Assembly: GCA_017792345.1 (NCBI GenBank)
Contig: CP051228.1
Span: 2,742,501 to 2,806,500, forward strand
Direction of reading: 5' to 3'
Length of the DNA: 64,000 bases
Source: Mesoflavibacter sp.
GTDB taxonomy: Bacteria; Pseudomonadota; Alphaproteobacteria; UBA8366; Aestuariispiraceae
The notes below the pieces were generated by a model. The model saw only the letters and a program-made list of their open reading frames with translations, searched no databases and was not told the origin of the DNA. Positions 34,295 to 43,021 of this stretch are shown piece after piece. Every line of letters starts with the position of its first letter. Position 1 is the first letter of the stretch. A program made the position numbers and the translations under genes.

Positions 34295-35062
34295 TTACCG
34301 CGGCGCCTGCCACCTGTAGCCGAAGCCGGCATAGTTTTCGATATGGTCAAAGTTCGAATCCAGGGATCGGAACTTTTGCCGGATCCGCTTGATCAGGGAA
34401 CGAACATTGGCACGGTATCCGTTCTCGCCGTCCCCGGCGATGAAGCCGTAACCATGGACCACATCGTAGATTCGGCGGTAGGGCAGGTCCGTGCCGGGTT
34501 TGCTGGCGAGCGCCTTGACGATGCCGAATTCCGACAGGGTCAGATAGACCTGCTCCCCGTTCCAATAGGCGCGGTGGGATTCGAGATCGAGATGCAGCGG
34601 GCCGATGGTAAGGGTCGTGTCTTCCGTTTCCGGTTCGGCGGGCACGTTGTTCGGCTGGCTCGTGAACGGCGCCAATTCGATCCGTCGGACGATGATCGAG
34701 AAGCTTCGGGACTTTTCGACGAAATCCACCGCCCCGCCCAGCAGGGCCGCCTCTTCGTAGATCTGATCGCTCAGGACCGTCAGGAAAATCACCGGCATGT
34801 TCGGGGCGATTTTTCGGACATTGCCCAGGACCTCGATGCCGTTCATGCGCGGCATCTTCCAATCCAGCAGGATCAAATGGATGTCGTGCGGCTGGTTCAG
34901 GCGCTCGAGAAACGCCTCGCCGTCAGAGAATTCTTCGACCAGATAACCACGGCCGACGAGATTCTGGGCGAGCGATTCCCGGAACAGCGGGTCGTCGTCG
35001 ACGATCGCCAGATTGCGGCAGGTATTCGGGGCAATGGAATCTACTGTTTCAGCTCTTAGCAT
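34295..35062 (-). CDS. OmpR-family response regulator (ChvI-like)
   Basis: This 255-residue protein has a receiver domain with the acidic pair DDD near residue 23, the phosphoacceptor aspartate in LILLDWKMPRMNG and a lysine in VDFVEKSRS. A C-terminal winged helix follows, with YLTLSEFGIVKALAS and a wing near YAGFGYRW. It belongs to the OmpR/PhoB class and is ChvI-like in its receiver. The ATG at 35062 has GGGAG eight bases before it. It overlaps the end of the lipoprotein gene by 14 bp, so the two are cotranslated. OmpR regulators bind direct repeats about one helical turn apart, and such repeats occur at 58499-58514. Confidence 0.92.
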   Translation of the reverse strand: MLRAETVDSIAPNTCRNLAIVDDDPLFRESLAQNLVGRGYLVEEFSDGEAFLERLNQPHDIHLILLDWKMPRMNGIEVLGNVRKIAPNMPVIFLTVLSDQIYEEAALLGGAVDFVEKSRSFSIIVRRIELAPFTSQPNNVPAEPETEDTTLTIGPLHLDLESHRAYWNGEQVYLTLSEFGIVKALASKPGTDLPYRRIYDVVHGYGFIAGDGENGYRANVRSLIKRIRQKFRSLDSNFDHIENYAGFGYRWQAPR

Positions 35063-35549
35063 TGGCCAGGCTCCCATAGCAGTTTTCCGTCTCCGTTTCG
35101 GGGGATATGTCGAGGGTCAGGACGCGGTAGGTATTCGCCGCGATGTCGAGATAGAAAAATATTTCCATGGCGCAGACATCCGAAACGTACTTCCAGACAT
35201 GGCCCGGATATTTAGGAATGACGCCGCTCGGCGGTCCGAACAGCGCCTTAACCCCTGCTTCGCTCTCACCAATAATGGTTTTGGCGACGACTTTCCCGAC
35301 CGCATTCTCGGTGCCTTTGATGGCTTCCGGGCCGGCGGTCGTCACATTGGTCTCCGGTTCCAACCGCCTCGGGGGTTCCGGTGGCCTTTCCGGATAGGGC
35401 AGGGATGAGGCGGTCGCTCCGACCGTTGGCGGTTCGGTTACCTGAGCCGGGGCTGCCGGCGCGGTATCCGGTGCGCGCTCCCCGGTCGGGGTCGTACATC
35501 CGATCAAAGTCAGCATGCCCATCGTCAATATCGTCTTTCTTATCGGCAA
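35049..35549 (-). CDS. Small proline-rich lipoprotein, cotranscribed with the two-component system
   Basis: This 166-residue protein of unknown family has a lipobox LTLIGC with the acylated cysteine at residue 18. The mature part has a proline- and alanine-rich linker, then a folded C-terminus containing FGPPSGVIPKYPGHVWKY. The best start is TTG at 35549, with AGAGGAA about ten bases upstream. The open frame extends further but would put the lipobox too far inside. It overlaps the response regulator. A role in tuning or reporting to the sensor kinase at the outer membrane is an inference from position. Confidence 0.72.
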   Translation of the reverse strand: MPIRKTILTMGMLTLIGCTTPTGERAPDTAPAAPAQVTEPPTVGATASSLPYPERPPEPPRRLEPETNVTTAGPEAIKGTENAVGKVVAKTIIGESEAGVKALFGPPSGVIPKYPGHVWKYVSDVCAMEIFFYLDIAANTYRVLTLDISPETETENCYGSLANAKS

Positions 35550-36054
35550 TGCGCGGCTGTTCCTCTCGTTTGCAAAGGCGGCAAAATCCAGATTTCGGTG
35601 TCCAACCAGTATAGGACGCGCCGAGGCACACCCGACTGGCGGGCCTCGACCTAGCCTCCCTTGCATCCGGTGTGCCGGATCGCCGCCGGCTTCTGTCGCA
35701 CGCCGGCCTTACTAATAAAACGTGGTTGGACCGAAAAAGTTCCAAACTTTGTCACGGCTTGGGTATCATGTTACCCGACAAAGGAAGCATTGCAATCCTA
35801 GTGTTTCAAATACATTGCGTGGATTGATGTTCGGTGGCTTTTACATCAATTATAGTTAAATACCGTCAAAGTCGGCGCCAATCTTATTCTTTGAATACGT
35901 TTCAAAGAACGCCGGTGTGCCACAAGTCTATTTGAAGTATCGGGAAAAGCGGGTAAGTAGGGAACATCGTCCAGGCAATCGCGTCTCACTTGCGACAATG
36001 TCCGGTCGATGCGTTCACGGTCGCCGGACCCACACCGATATATGGGGGACTGCT
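35550..36054. promoter_or_regulatory. 505-bp divergent regulatory region between the two-component operon and the exopolysaccharide locus
   Basis: No gene is supported here. The stretch 35760-35910 is noticeably AT-rich for this DNA and should hold promoters for both directions. It includes a short inverted repeat GGGTA-N6-TACCC at about 35762-35777, a GTCACGGCTTGG motif at 35751-35762 that resembles one at 58499, and the 23-bp palindrome listed separately. Confidence 0.6.
35887..35909. promoter_or_regulatory. 23-bp palindromic operator candidate
   Basis: Perfect 9-bp arms TTCTTTGAA and TTCAAAGAA flank a TACGT centre. The site is 146 bp upstream of the porin start and 338 bp upstream of the lipoprotein start. 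A half-site TTTCAAA also occurs about 100 bp upstream of it. No T-tract follows, so it is not a terminator. A repressor or activator dimer site is the likely meaning. Confidence 0.6.
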
Positions 36055-37377
36055 TTGCGGCGCTTGGATTTGACGGGTTCGATGATTGCAGGCGTTCTGA
36101 GCGCCGGCGTCTCGCTGGGCGGATTGTCATCGATTTGCGCGGCGCAAACGGTCGCCCAAGCTGTCCCGGAAGCGCCAGCTGACGCGGGCGACGCCCTTTA
36201 TGACGGCCCTAAGCGCGGTGAAACCGTTCGCGAGCGCAGCAGACCCGGTTACGACCCGGTCGGCATTCGCATGGGATCCTTCTTCTTGTTCCCGGAGATC
36301 GGGATCGAAGAATTCTACCGCGACAACATCTTCTATTCGGATACAGGGGAAGAATCCGACTTCGTGACGGTTGTCGAGCCGCGCGCTAGCCTGAAATCCA
36401 ACTGGGACAATCACAGCCTGCAGTTCCAGGGCGGGGTCGAGGCCGGGCGATACCTGGACAATACCAGCGAGAATTACGTCGACTGGGATTTCAGCGCGGA
36501 TGGGCGGATCGATATCCAGCGCGGCTTCGCGCTGACCGGCGGCGGTTGGGTGGAGCGAAACCACGAGGACCGGCGTTCCGTCGACCAGGTCGGGGCGGGC
36601 GAACCCGTGACCTTTTACGCCTACGGTTTGCAGGCCGGAGCGGTGAAACGGTTCAACCGGCTGTATGTCAGGGCGGATTTGGCATCCGAATGGTTCGCCT
36701 ATGACAATGTCGACGCGGCGGGGGGCGGCAGCTTCCGTTCTTCCGACCGTGACCGTCGCGTCCTGGAAGGCAGCGTTCGAAGCGGATATTCGGTTTCGGA
36801 GCGTCTGGAGCCGTTCGTGGAACTGGCCGTGAACGACCGGTCCTACGATCAGCGCGTCGACGACAACGGGTTCGAAAGGGATTCCCAGGGTTGGGAGGCC
36901 ACTGTCGGCACCGCGTTCGATTTGACCGGGGTCACCTTCGGCGAAGTCTATGCCGGCTATCTGTCCCAGGATTACGACAGGGACGGGTTTGATACGATCA
37001 CCGGCTTCAGCTTCGGCGGTGCGCTGACCTGGAATCCGACCGGGCTGACCACCGTGACCGCAGAGGCCGCGCGGACCGTCGAGGAGACGACGCTGTCCGG
37101 GGCTTCCGGCGCCTTGGCTTCGGCGATCGATCTGCGGGTCGATCACGAGCTCCGCCGCAATGTCATCCTATTCGGCACCGCCGGCTACACCACGATCGAG
37201 TATCAGGACATCAGTCGTGACGACGATCTGGTCAATGCCGGACTGGGTGTGACCTATCTGGCCAATGAGTTTCTGAAACTCGATATGTCCTACTCGAATG
37301 CCCATCGGGATTCGACGGCGAATGGCTCTGACTACAATACGCAAACCGTGCGCTTCCGGGTGACCGGCCGGCTGTGA
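36055..37377 (+). CDS. Outer-membrane beta-barrel protein of the exopolysaccharide locus (BBP2-type porin)
   Basis: The product is about 440 residues. A signal peptide ends near ICAAQT, a short linker rich in acidic and proline residues follows, and the rest alternates polar and hydrophobic residues in the manner of an outer-membrane barrel, ending TVRFRVTGRL. It resembles the putative beta-barrel porin 2 family found in polysaccharide loci. The start is probably TTG at 36055 after GGGGGA; an ATG at 35998 is possible. With the short OPX protein at 40095 it probably forms the polymer exit pore. It begins the locus, 218 bp before manC. Confidence 0.78.
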   Translation: MRRLDLTGSMIAGVLSAGVSLGGLSSICAAQTVAQAVPEAPADAGDALYDGPKRGETVRERSRPGYDPVGIRMGSFFLFPEIGIEEFYRDNIFYSDTGEESDFVTVVEPRASLKSNWDNHSLQFQGGVEAGRYLDNTSENYVDWDFSADGRIDIQRGFALTGGGWVERNHEDRRSVDQVGAGEPVTFYAYGLQAGAVKRFNRLYVRADLASEWFAYDNVDAAGGGSFRSSDRDRRVLEGSVRSGYSVSERLEPFVELAVNDRSYDQRVDDNGFERDSQGWEATVGTAFDLTGVTFGEVYAGYLSQDYDRDGFDTITGFSFGGALTWNPTGLTTVTAEAARTVEETTLSGASGALASAIDLRVDHELRRNVILFGTAGYTTIEYQDISRDDDLVNAGLGVTYLANEFLKLDMSYSNAHRDSTANGSDYNTQTVRFRVTGRL

Positions 37378-37595
37378 GGGGCCCCGCCTAACACGGCTAC
37401 GGGATTGTCACACCATTGCCCTGGCAAGGTTGGAATTCTCTTCGGGTGACTTCGTCTTAACGGACAGTCCGGCCTGACAGGGTCCTTTGATCCTTGGGCC
37501 AGGAACTTTCGCATGGACTGCCGTCGGCGGCGTCGCCGCGGTCGTGCATGCGGCGTTTCCGATGCAGATCCACCCGTTCACCAGGGAGTGCCGAC

Positions 37596-39071
37596 ATGAA
37601 CACAATCGTTCGAGACGACCCCACCATGATTGAGGCCGTCGAGGCGCGCCAGGCGACTGTCTATCCCGTCATCCTGTGCGGTGGCAGCGGGAAGCGCCTC
37701 TGGCCGGTTTCCCGGCACGACTGCCCCAAGCAGTTTCAGCGCATCACCTCCCGGCACAGCCTGATTCAGGAGACCGTGCTGCGTGCCCGCGACGTACTGG
37801 GCCTCGGTGCGCCGATCATTCTCTGCAACGAGGAGCACCGGTTCCTGGTTTCCGATCATATGAAGGAGGTCGGGATTGAGCCGCTGGCAATCGTCTGCGA
37901 ACCGGTGTCGCGCAATACCGGCGCCGCCATGGCTGCAGCCGCCGCGATCCTCAAAGAGCAGGATCCCAACGGGGTGCTGCTGGCGATGCCGTCCGATCAT
38001 TTCATCGGCAACGGCCCCGCCTTTCGGGAAGCCTTCGAGCGTGCCCGGATGGCGGCGGATTGCGGTTTTCTCGTAACCTTCGGGATCGAGCCGACGCGCC
38101 CTGAAACGGGGTACGGATACATCGAGCAGGGCGGCAGCATTTCCGGCGCGCCGCATGTTTCCTCGATCGCCCGTTTTGTCGAAAAGCCGACCGCCGTCGA
38201 GGCGGAAGAGCTTCTGTCCCAAGGCGGATATCTGTGGAACAGCGGCATGTTCGTCCTGCCGGTTTCTGTCTTGCTGAAGGAGTTCGAACACCTGGCGCCG
38301 GAAATTCACGCGGCGAGCCTCGAAGCCGTCGAGAAGGCCACATCAGTGGATGGGGGCATCACGCTCTCGCGTTCGGCCTTCTCGAAGGCACCCGATCTGT
38401 CGATCGATGTCGCCATCATGGAGCCTACCCAGAAGGCTGCCGTGGTTCGGGCCGACATTGATTGGAGCGATATCGGCACTTGGCCCGCTGTGCGGCGCAT
38501 GCGGGCGCCGGATGCGGACGGCAATGTCATCGAGGGCAATGCTGTGACCGAGGATGTCAGCAACTGTCTGATCCAGGCGAATGGGCGTCTGATTGCGGCT
38601 GTCGGTCTGCAGGATCTGGTGATCGTGGATACAGAGGACGCGACGCTGATCAGTGCCGCGGACCGGACCGTCAGCGTCGACCGGTTGGTGGGCAAGATGC
38701 GCCTTTCCGGCCTCAGCGCTGCCGACAATCACGTTCAGGTCATCCGCCCCTGGGGCACATTTCAAACCGTGGAGCAGGGCGACGGTTTCCAGGTCAAGCA
38801 CATCGTCGTGAAGCCGGGGCAGGAACTGAGCCTTCAGATGCATCATCACCGGGCGGAACACTGGATCGTCGTCGGAGGAACCGGTCGCATCACCCGGGAC
38901 GGTGTGTCCGAGCTGATGCATGAGAACCAGGCGATCCACATTCCGCTTGGCGCGACGCATCGGTTGGAGAACCCGGGCAAGATCCCCTTGCACCTGATCG
39001 AGGTGCAGGTCGGTTCCTATCTGGGCGAAGACGACATCGTTCGTTTCGACGACCGCTACGGAAGGGCCTGA
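37596..39071 (+). CDS. manC: Mannose-1-phosphate guanylyltransferase/mannose-6-phosphate isomerase
   Basis: This 491-residue bifunctional type II enzyme makes GDP-mannose. The nucleotidyltransferase signature GGSGKRLWPVSRHDCPKQF lies at residues 29-47. A C-terminal cupin with QMHHHRAEHW near residue 414 is the isomerase zinc site. AGGGAG stands eight bases before the ATG. GDP-mannose feeds Gmd and Fcl, encoded 17 kb away at the other end of the locus, to give GDP-fucose, and may itself be used by a mannosyltransferase. No phosphomannomutase gene is present in the window. Confidence 0.95.
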   Translation: MNTIVRDDPTMIEAVEARQATVYPVILCGGSGKRLWPVSRHDCPKQFQRITSRHSLIQETVLRARDVLGLGAPIILCNEEHRFLVSDHMKEVGIEPLAIVCEPVSRNTGAAMAAAAAILKEQDPNGVLLAMPSDHFIGNGPAFREAFERARMAADCGFLVTFGIEPTRPETGYGYIEQGGSISGAPHVSSIARFVEKPTAVEAEELLSQGGYLWNSGMFVLPVSVLLKEFEHLAPEIHAASLEAVEKATSVDGGITLSRSAFSKAPDLSIDVAIMEPTQKAAVVRADIDWSDIGTWPAVRRMRAPDADGNVIEGNAVTEDVSNCLIQANGRLIAAVGLQDLVIVDTEDATLISAADRTVSVDRLVGKMRLSGLSAADNHVQVIRPWGTFQTVEQGDGFQVKHIVVKPGQELSLQMHHHRAEHWIVVGGTGRITRDGVSELMHENQAIHIPLGATHRLENPGKIPLHLIEVQVGSYLGEDDIVRFDDRYGRA

Positions 39072-39074
39072 CCT

Positions 39075-40079
39075 ATGGTGGACCGGATCCTGGTCGTCGG
39101 CGGTGCCGGCTTCATCGGCAGTCATGTCTGCAAGGCGCTCGCCGCATCGGATTTCTTGCCTGTCGTCTTCGACAACTTATCCGGCGGGCGACGCGATGCC
39201 GTTCGCTGGGGGCCGCTTTACGAGGGGGACATGCGGGACCCCGATGCCCTGGACCGCGCCTTCGAGAGGCACGATCCGTCGGCGGTGATTCATCTGGCCG
39301 GCTATATCGCTGCCGGCGAGTCCGTCGTCGATCCGCAAAAATACTATGATGCGAATGTCGGTGGGTTTCTGTCCCTTTTGGACGCAATCCGCCGACACGG
39401 CGTGCGGTCGATCGTCTTCTCCTCCAGTGCCGCTGTGTATGGCGACGCGGCCGACATGCCGATCCGGGAAACCGCCCCCATGAGTCCGACCAATCCCTAC
39501 GGTTGGACCAAGGCGATGTCCGAGATCATGCTGCAGAACTATGCGGTTTACGGTCTCAATTCCGTATCGCTGCGCTACTTCAACGCGGCGGGCGCGGATC
39601 CGGACGGCGAGATCGGGGAGTTGCACGATCCGGAAACCCATCTGATCCCGCTGATCCTGGAGGTGGCAGCCGGTTTGCGCCCGCATATCGATGTCTTCGG
39701 CACGGATCATCCGACGCCGGACGGGACTTGCATTCGGGATTACGTCCATGTCGAGGACCTGGCCAGTGCCCATGTCCTGGCTCTGCGGGCGTTGCTGGAA
39801 GGCCAGGTGGACGGTGCCGCCGCGTACAATCTGGGCAATGGGCAGGGCTACAGCGTTTTTGAAGTCATTGCCGCGGTAGAGGCCGTGATCGGGGTTCGAA
39901 TTCCGACGCGCCATGGCCCGGCTCGTGCGGGCGACCCGCCGCGACTCGTTGCGGATTCCAGCGAGGCGGAGCATGTGCTGAACTGGCGACAGGACCATGC
40001 CGATCTGGCGTCCCAGATCGCCCATGCCTGGGCCTTCCTGCGCACGCATCGTTTCGAACTCTTAAGATCCGTCAGCTGA
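39075..40079 (+). CDS. galE: UDP-glucose 4-epimerase
   Basis: This 334-residue extended SDR has the NAD motif GGAGFIGSH (residues 9-17), the catalytic serine in FSSSAAVYG and the tyrosine-lysine pair YGWTK. RYFNAAGADPDGEIGE is a GalE signature. It interconverts UDP-glucose and UDP-galactose, so the polymer probably contains galactose. It lies 3 bp after manC. Epimerisation of N-acetylated sugars by some GalE enzymes cannot be excluded. Confidence 0.93.
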   Translation: MVDRILVVGGAGFIGSHVCKALAASDFLPVVFDNLSGGRRDAVRWGPLYEGDMRDPDALDRAFERHDPSAVIHLAGYIAAGESVVDPQKYYDANVGGFLSLLDAIRRHGVRSIVFSSSAAVYGDAADMPIRETAPMSPTNPYGWTKAMSEIMLQNYAVYGLNSVSLRYFNAAGADPDGEIGELHDPETHLIPLILEVAAGLRPHIDVFGTDHPTPDGTCIRDYVHVEDLASAHVLALRALLEGQVDGAAAYNLGNGQGYSVFEVIAAVEAVIGVRIPTRHGPARAGDPPRLVADSSEAEHVLNWRQDHADLASQIAHAWAFLRTHRFELLRSVS

Positions 40080-40094
40080 CGGAATGGAGGAGCC

Positions 40095-40685
40095 ATGCGC
40101 AATTCCAATATCATCAACTCCGTCACGGCTCGCTTCCGCGCCTTTGTGAAGACGGCGCTGACCGTGGTTGCGGGCGCCGGCTTGCTGTCGGCCTGCGCAT
40201 CCGGACCCGCGCCGACTGCCTTGGCGCCTGATGAAACTGCCTACGAATACCGGCTCGGGCCGGGCGACTTGGTGGCCGTGAACGTGTTCGGCGACGAAAC
40301 CCTGAGCGGCGAGCAGAGCCTGGACGGCAATGGTGCGCTGTCGATGCCGTTGATCGGGGAAGTGGATGCCGCCGGCCAGACGCCCTTGGAACTGCAACGA
40401 ACGTTGGAATCCGAATTCAGCGAGTTCATGCAGACGCCGAATGTGACGGTACGGGTGGTGGAGTACCGACCCTTCTACATCGTTGGTGAGGTGCGGAAGC
40501 CGGGCAGTTATTCGTATGTCGACGGCATGACGGTGGTAAACGCCGTCGCTCTGGCTGGGGGGTATTCCTACCGGGCATCGAAGGACGGTTTCATCGTCCA
40601 GCGCGAGCAGGAGAACCTTCTGGCGCGCGATCTGACCCCGGTACGACCCGGTGATGTGATCACTGTTCGGGAGCGTTACTTCTGA
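40095..40685 (+). CDS. wza: Short outer-membrane polysaccharide export (OPX) lipoprotein
   Basis: The protein has only 196 residues, about half the length of Escherichia coli Wza. It has a lipobox LLSAC (C34), a poly-export domain starting YEYRLGPGDLVAVNVFGDE and one SLBB domain (YIVGEVRKPGSYSYVDGMTV). It lacks the C-terminal helix that forms the Wza outer-membrane pore. Short OPX proteins of this kind are known to need a separate beta-barrel porin, and a candidate is at 36055. The stop codon overlaps the wzc start by one base. Confidence 0.92.
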   Translation: MRNSNIINSVTARFRAFVKTALTVVAGAGLLSACASGPAPTALAPDETAYEYRLGPGDLVAVNVFGDETLSGEQSLDGNGALSMPLIGEVDAAGQTPLELQRTLESEFSEFMQTPNVTVRVVEYRPFYIVGEVRKPGSYSYVDGMTVVNAVALAGGYSYRASKDGFIVQREQENLLARDLTPVRPGDVITVRERYF

Positions 40686-43009
40686 TGCATCCGATCGAAC
40701 CCGACCGAAGCCTGAGACACCATCCCGACCAACCGGTCGGCCCGCCGCAAATGCCCTATCTTGTGGCCTATCCACCAATGGATCCGGAGCCGGAGCCACA
40801 GGACGGTGGTTGGGACCTGCTGGTCAAGCTATGGCGGCGGAAGCTCTTGATCCTGGCAGTTGTGGGCGTCTGCGGCGGTGCGGCGGTCGTGGCCGGGCAG
40901 AGCCTGGCACCCCGCTATGAGGCGACCGCGGAAGTCTTGGTAGGCGGATTGCGGCCAGAGGTTTCGCGCAATTCCGCGGAACTGGCGCAGACCAATATGG
41001 ATGCAGATGCGATCCGAACCGAGGGGCACGTTATCGCGTCTAGAACCCTGGCCGAAAAGGTCTCCAAATCGCTCGCGCTTAACAGCCACCCGGAATTCAA
41101 TCCGTCGCTGAGGCAGGAGGAAACCCTGGCTGAGAAGCTTGGGGTCGCGGCGGCGAAGGACTCTCTCGGCAAGGCAGCCGGCGCGCTCTTCGCCATGTTC
41201 GGCGGGACGGAGACAGAGACCGAAGAGGCGGGTCAGTCCGAGAAACGCGCGCCGGTCGTCGATCAGGAAACGCGCATCGTCTCCAAGCTGCTATCCGGAT
41301 TGACGGTGGAACCGATGGCCCGCAGCCATGTCCTGAACATCACCGCGGCCGCCGGCGATCCGGAACTCTCTGCCAAGATCGCAAATCGCTTTGCCGAGGA
41401 GTATGTCGTCCACCGCCTGCATGAACAGGAGGGCGCCATCCGGCGGGCCAATGGTTGGCTTGATGAGCGCCTGACCAGTCTTCAGACGCAGTTGAGCGAG
41501 GCCGAGGCCGCTGTCGAAATCTACCGAAGAGAAAACAACTTGTTTTCGGTGCGGTCCGAAACGGTGGTCGGGCAGCAGATGGCGGAGCTGAACAGCCGCC
41601 TGGTCGAAGCACGGTCGAACCTGGCCGAGGCCGAAGCAAAACTGACCCATGCAGAGGCCACGGCCGGGTCTGCCGGCGACGCGGAATCAATCCCGTCGGT
41701 GCTGCAATCGCCGCTGATCATTTCGCTGCGCACCGAAAAATCCGGCCTGGAACGGAAGATCGCGGAATTGCGTGCGGAATACACCGACAAGCATCCGACC
41801 ATGGTCGCCATGCTGGCGCAGCTCTCCGACATCGAGCAGGGCATCGCGACGGAAATCGAACGCATCATAGCCAGTTTGCGGCAGGAGGCGGATATCGCCC
41901 GTCAACGGCTGGACCGGGTCGAAGCACGGATGGGCGAAGTCGAAACGCAGATGGGTACATCGAATGCCCAGACGGTCGAGTTGCGCCAGTTGGAACGGGA
42001 GGCCGAAGCGACGCGGGCGATGTATGAGAGCTTGCTGTTACGCTCGAAGGAAACCGCATTTCAGGCAGGCATCCTGGAGCCGGGCGCGAAAATCCTGTCT
42101 GCCGCCGTGGTGCCGGGATCCGCTTCGTTCCCGCCCAAGAAATTGCTGCTGGTCGTCGGTATGCTGGCCGGCGCGGTGATCGGTATCGTGCTGGCTTTGA
42201 TTGTCGAGAAATTGGACAATACCTTCCGGACCCCAGAGGATCTGGAGGATCATACAAGCATCCCGAACCTCGCCGTCCTGCCGCGCACGGCGCGCCGCTG
42301 GTCAGGACGCTGCGACGAGGTCGTGCGCCGTCCTCTGTCCCCCTATACCGACGCGTTGCGGATGATCTGGGCCCAATTATCTCTGGAGAACCGCAAGGGC
42401 GACCTGCCGGGCGTGACCTTGTTCACCTCGGCGGCGGCGGGCGAAGGGAAGTCGCATACGAGTTGCAGCTACGCCCGCCTGATGGCGGCGGAAGGCAAGA
42501 AGGTGGTGCTGGTCGATCTCGATTGGCGGCAACCGACCCAACACCGGCTGTTCGGCGAGAAGTTCCGCAGGACGGATATGGTCAATCTGCTGAGCGGGGA
42601 TGTATCGCCCGAGGATGCAGTCTTCGTCGACCGGCAGACCGGTCTGCACGTCATTTTCAACGGCAGACTTGGCAAATCTCAGGGTCGGGCCGTGCAACTG
42701 GACCGGATCCTGGCGCTGTTGCGCACCCTGTCGAACTACTACGACGTCGTTGTGGTCGATACCTCGCCGCTGCAAGTGACGCCCATGGTGCTCCATCTCG
42801 CACGTGCCGCGGACCGGGTGGTCATGTGCGTCAAATGGGGCAGTACCCGCCGCCAGGCCGTTGTCGGCGAGGTGCGGAATCTGCTGCGCGTCGGCGTCCA
42901 TGTTTCCGGGACGGTGATCACCCAGGTGGAGCCCAAGAAGTACCGTCGGTACAGCGAGGGTTCGTCCTATTACGCGCGGACCTCTCCGGTCATGCGAAGC
43001 GCGGCATAA
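40685..43009 (+). CDS. wzc: Polysaccharide co-polymerase/bacterial tyrosine kinase (Wzc-like)
   Basis: The protein is 774 residues. A Wzz domain begins with a membrane helix near residues 54-74, and a long coiled-coil periplasmic region spans about 240-500. A second helix, KLLLVVGMLAGAVIGIVLAL, leads to the cytoplasmic kinase. The Walker A loop is AAAGEGKSHTS (about 581-591), A' is VDLDWRQP and Walker B is VVVVDTSPL. The C-terminal tyrosine cluster KKYRRYSEGSSYYART is the autophosphorylation tail. It sets chain length and couples polymerisation to export. No cognate low-molecular-weight phosphatase (Wzb) gene is present. Confidence 0.94.
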   Translation: MHPIEPDRSLRHHPDQPVGPPQMPYLVAYPPMDPEPEPQDGGWDLLVKLWRRKLLILAVVGVCGGAAVVAGQSLAPRYEATAEVLVGGLRPEVSRNSAELAQTNMDADAIRTEGHVIASRTLAEKVSKSLALNSHPEFNPSLRQEETLAEKLGVAAAKDSLGKAAGALFAMFGGTETETEEAGQSEKRAPVVDQETRIVSKLLSGLTVEPMARSHVLNITAAAGDPELSAKIANRFAEEYVVHRLHEQEGAIRRANGWLDERLTSLQTQLSEAEAAVEIYRRENNLFSVRSETVVGQQMAELNSRLVEARSNLAEAEAKLTHAEATAGSAGDAESIPSVLQSPLIISLRTEKSGLERKIAELRAEYTDKHPTMVAMLAQLSDIEQGIATEIERIIASLRQEADIARQRLDRVEARMGEVETQMGTSNAQTVELRQLEREAEATRAMYESLLLRSKETAFQAGILEPGAKILSAAVVPGSASFPPKKLLLVVGMLAGAVIGIVLALIVEKLDNTFRTPEDLEDHTSIPNLAVLPRTARRWSGRCDEVVRRPLSPYTDALRMIWAQLSLENRKGDLPGVTLFTSAAAGEGKSHTSCSYARLMAAEGKKVVLVDLDWRQPTQHRLFGEKFRRTDMVNLLSGDVSPEDAVFVDRQTGLHVIFNGRLGKSQGRAVQLDRILALLRTLSNYYDVVVVDTSPLQVTPMVLHLARAADRVVMCVKWGSTRRQAVVGEVRNLLRVGVHVSGTVITQVEPKKYRRYSEGSSYYARTSPVMRSAA

Positions 43010-43021
43010 GAAGAGACCGAC

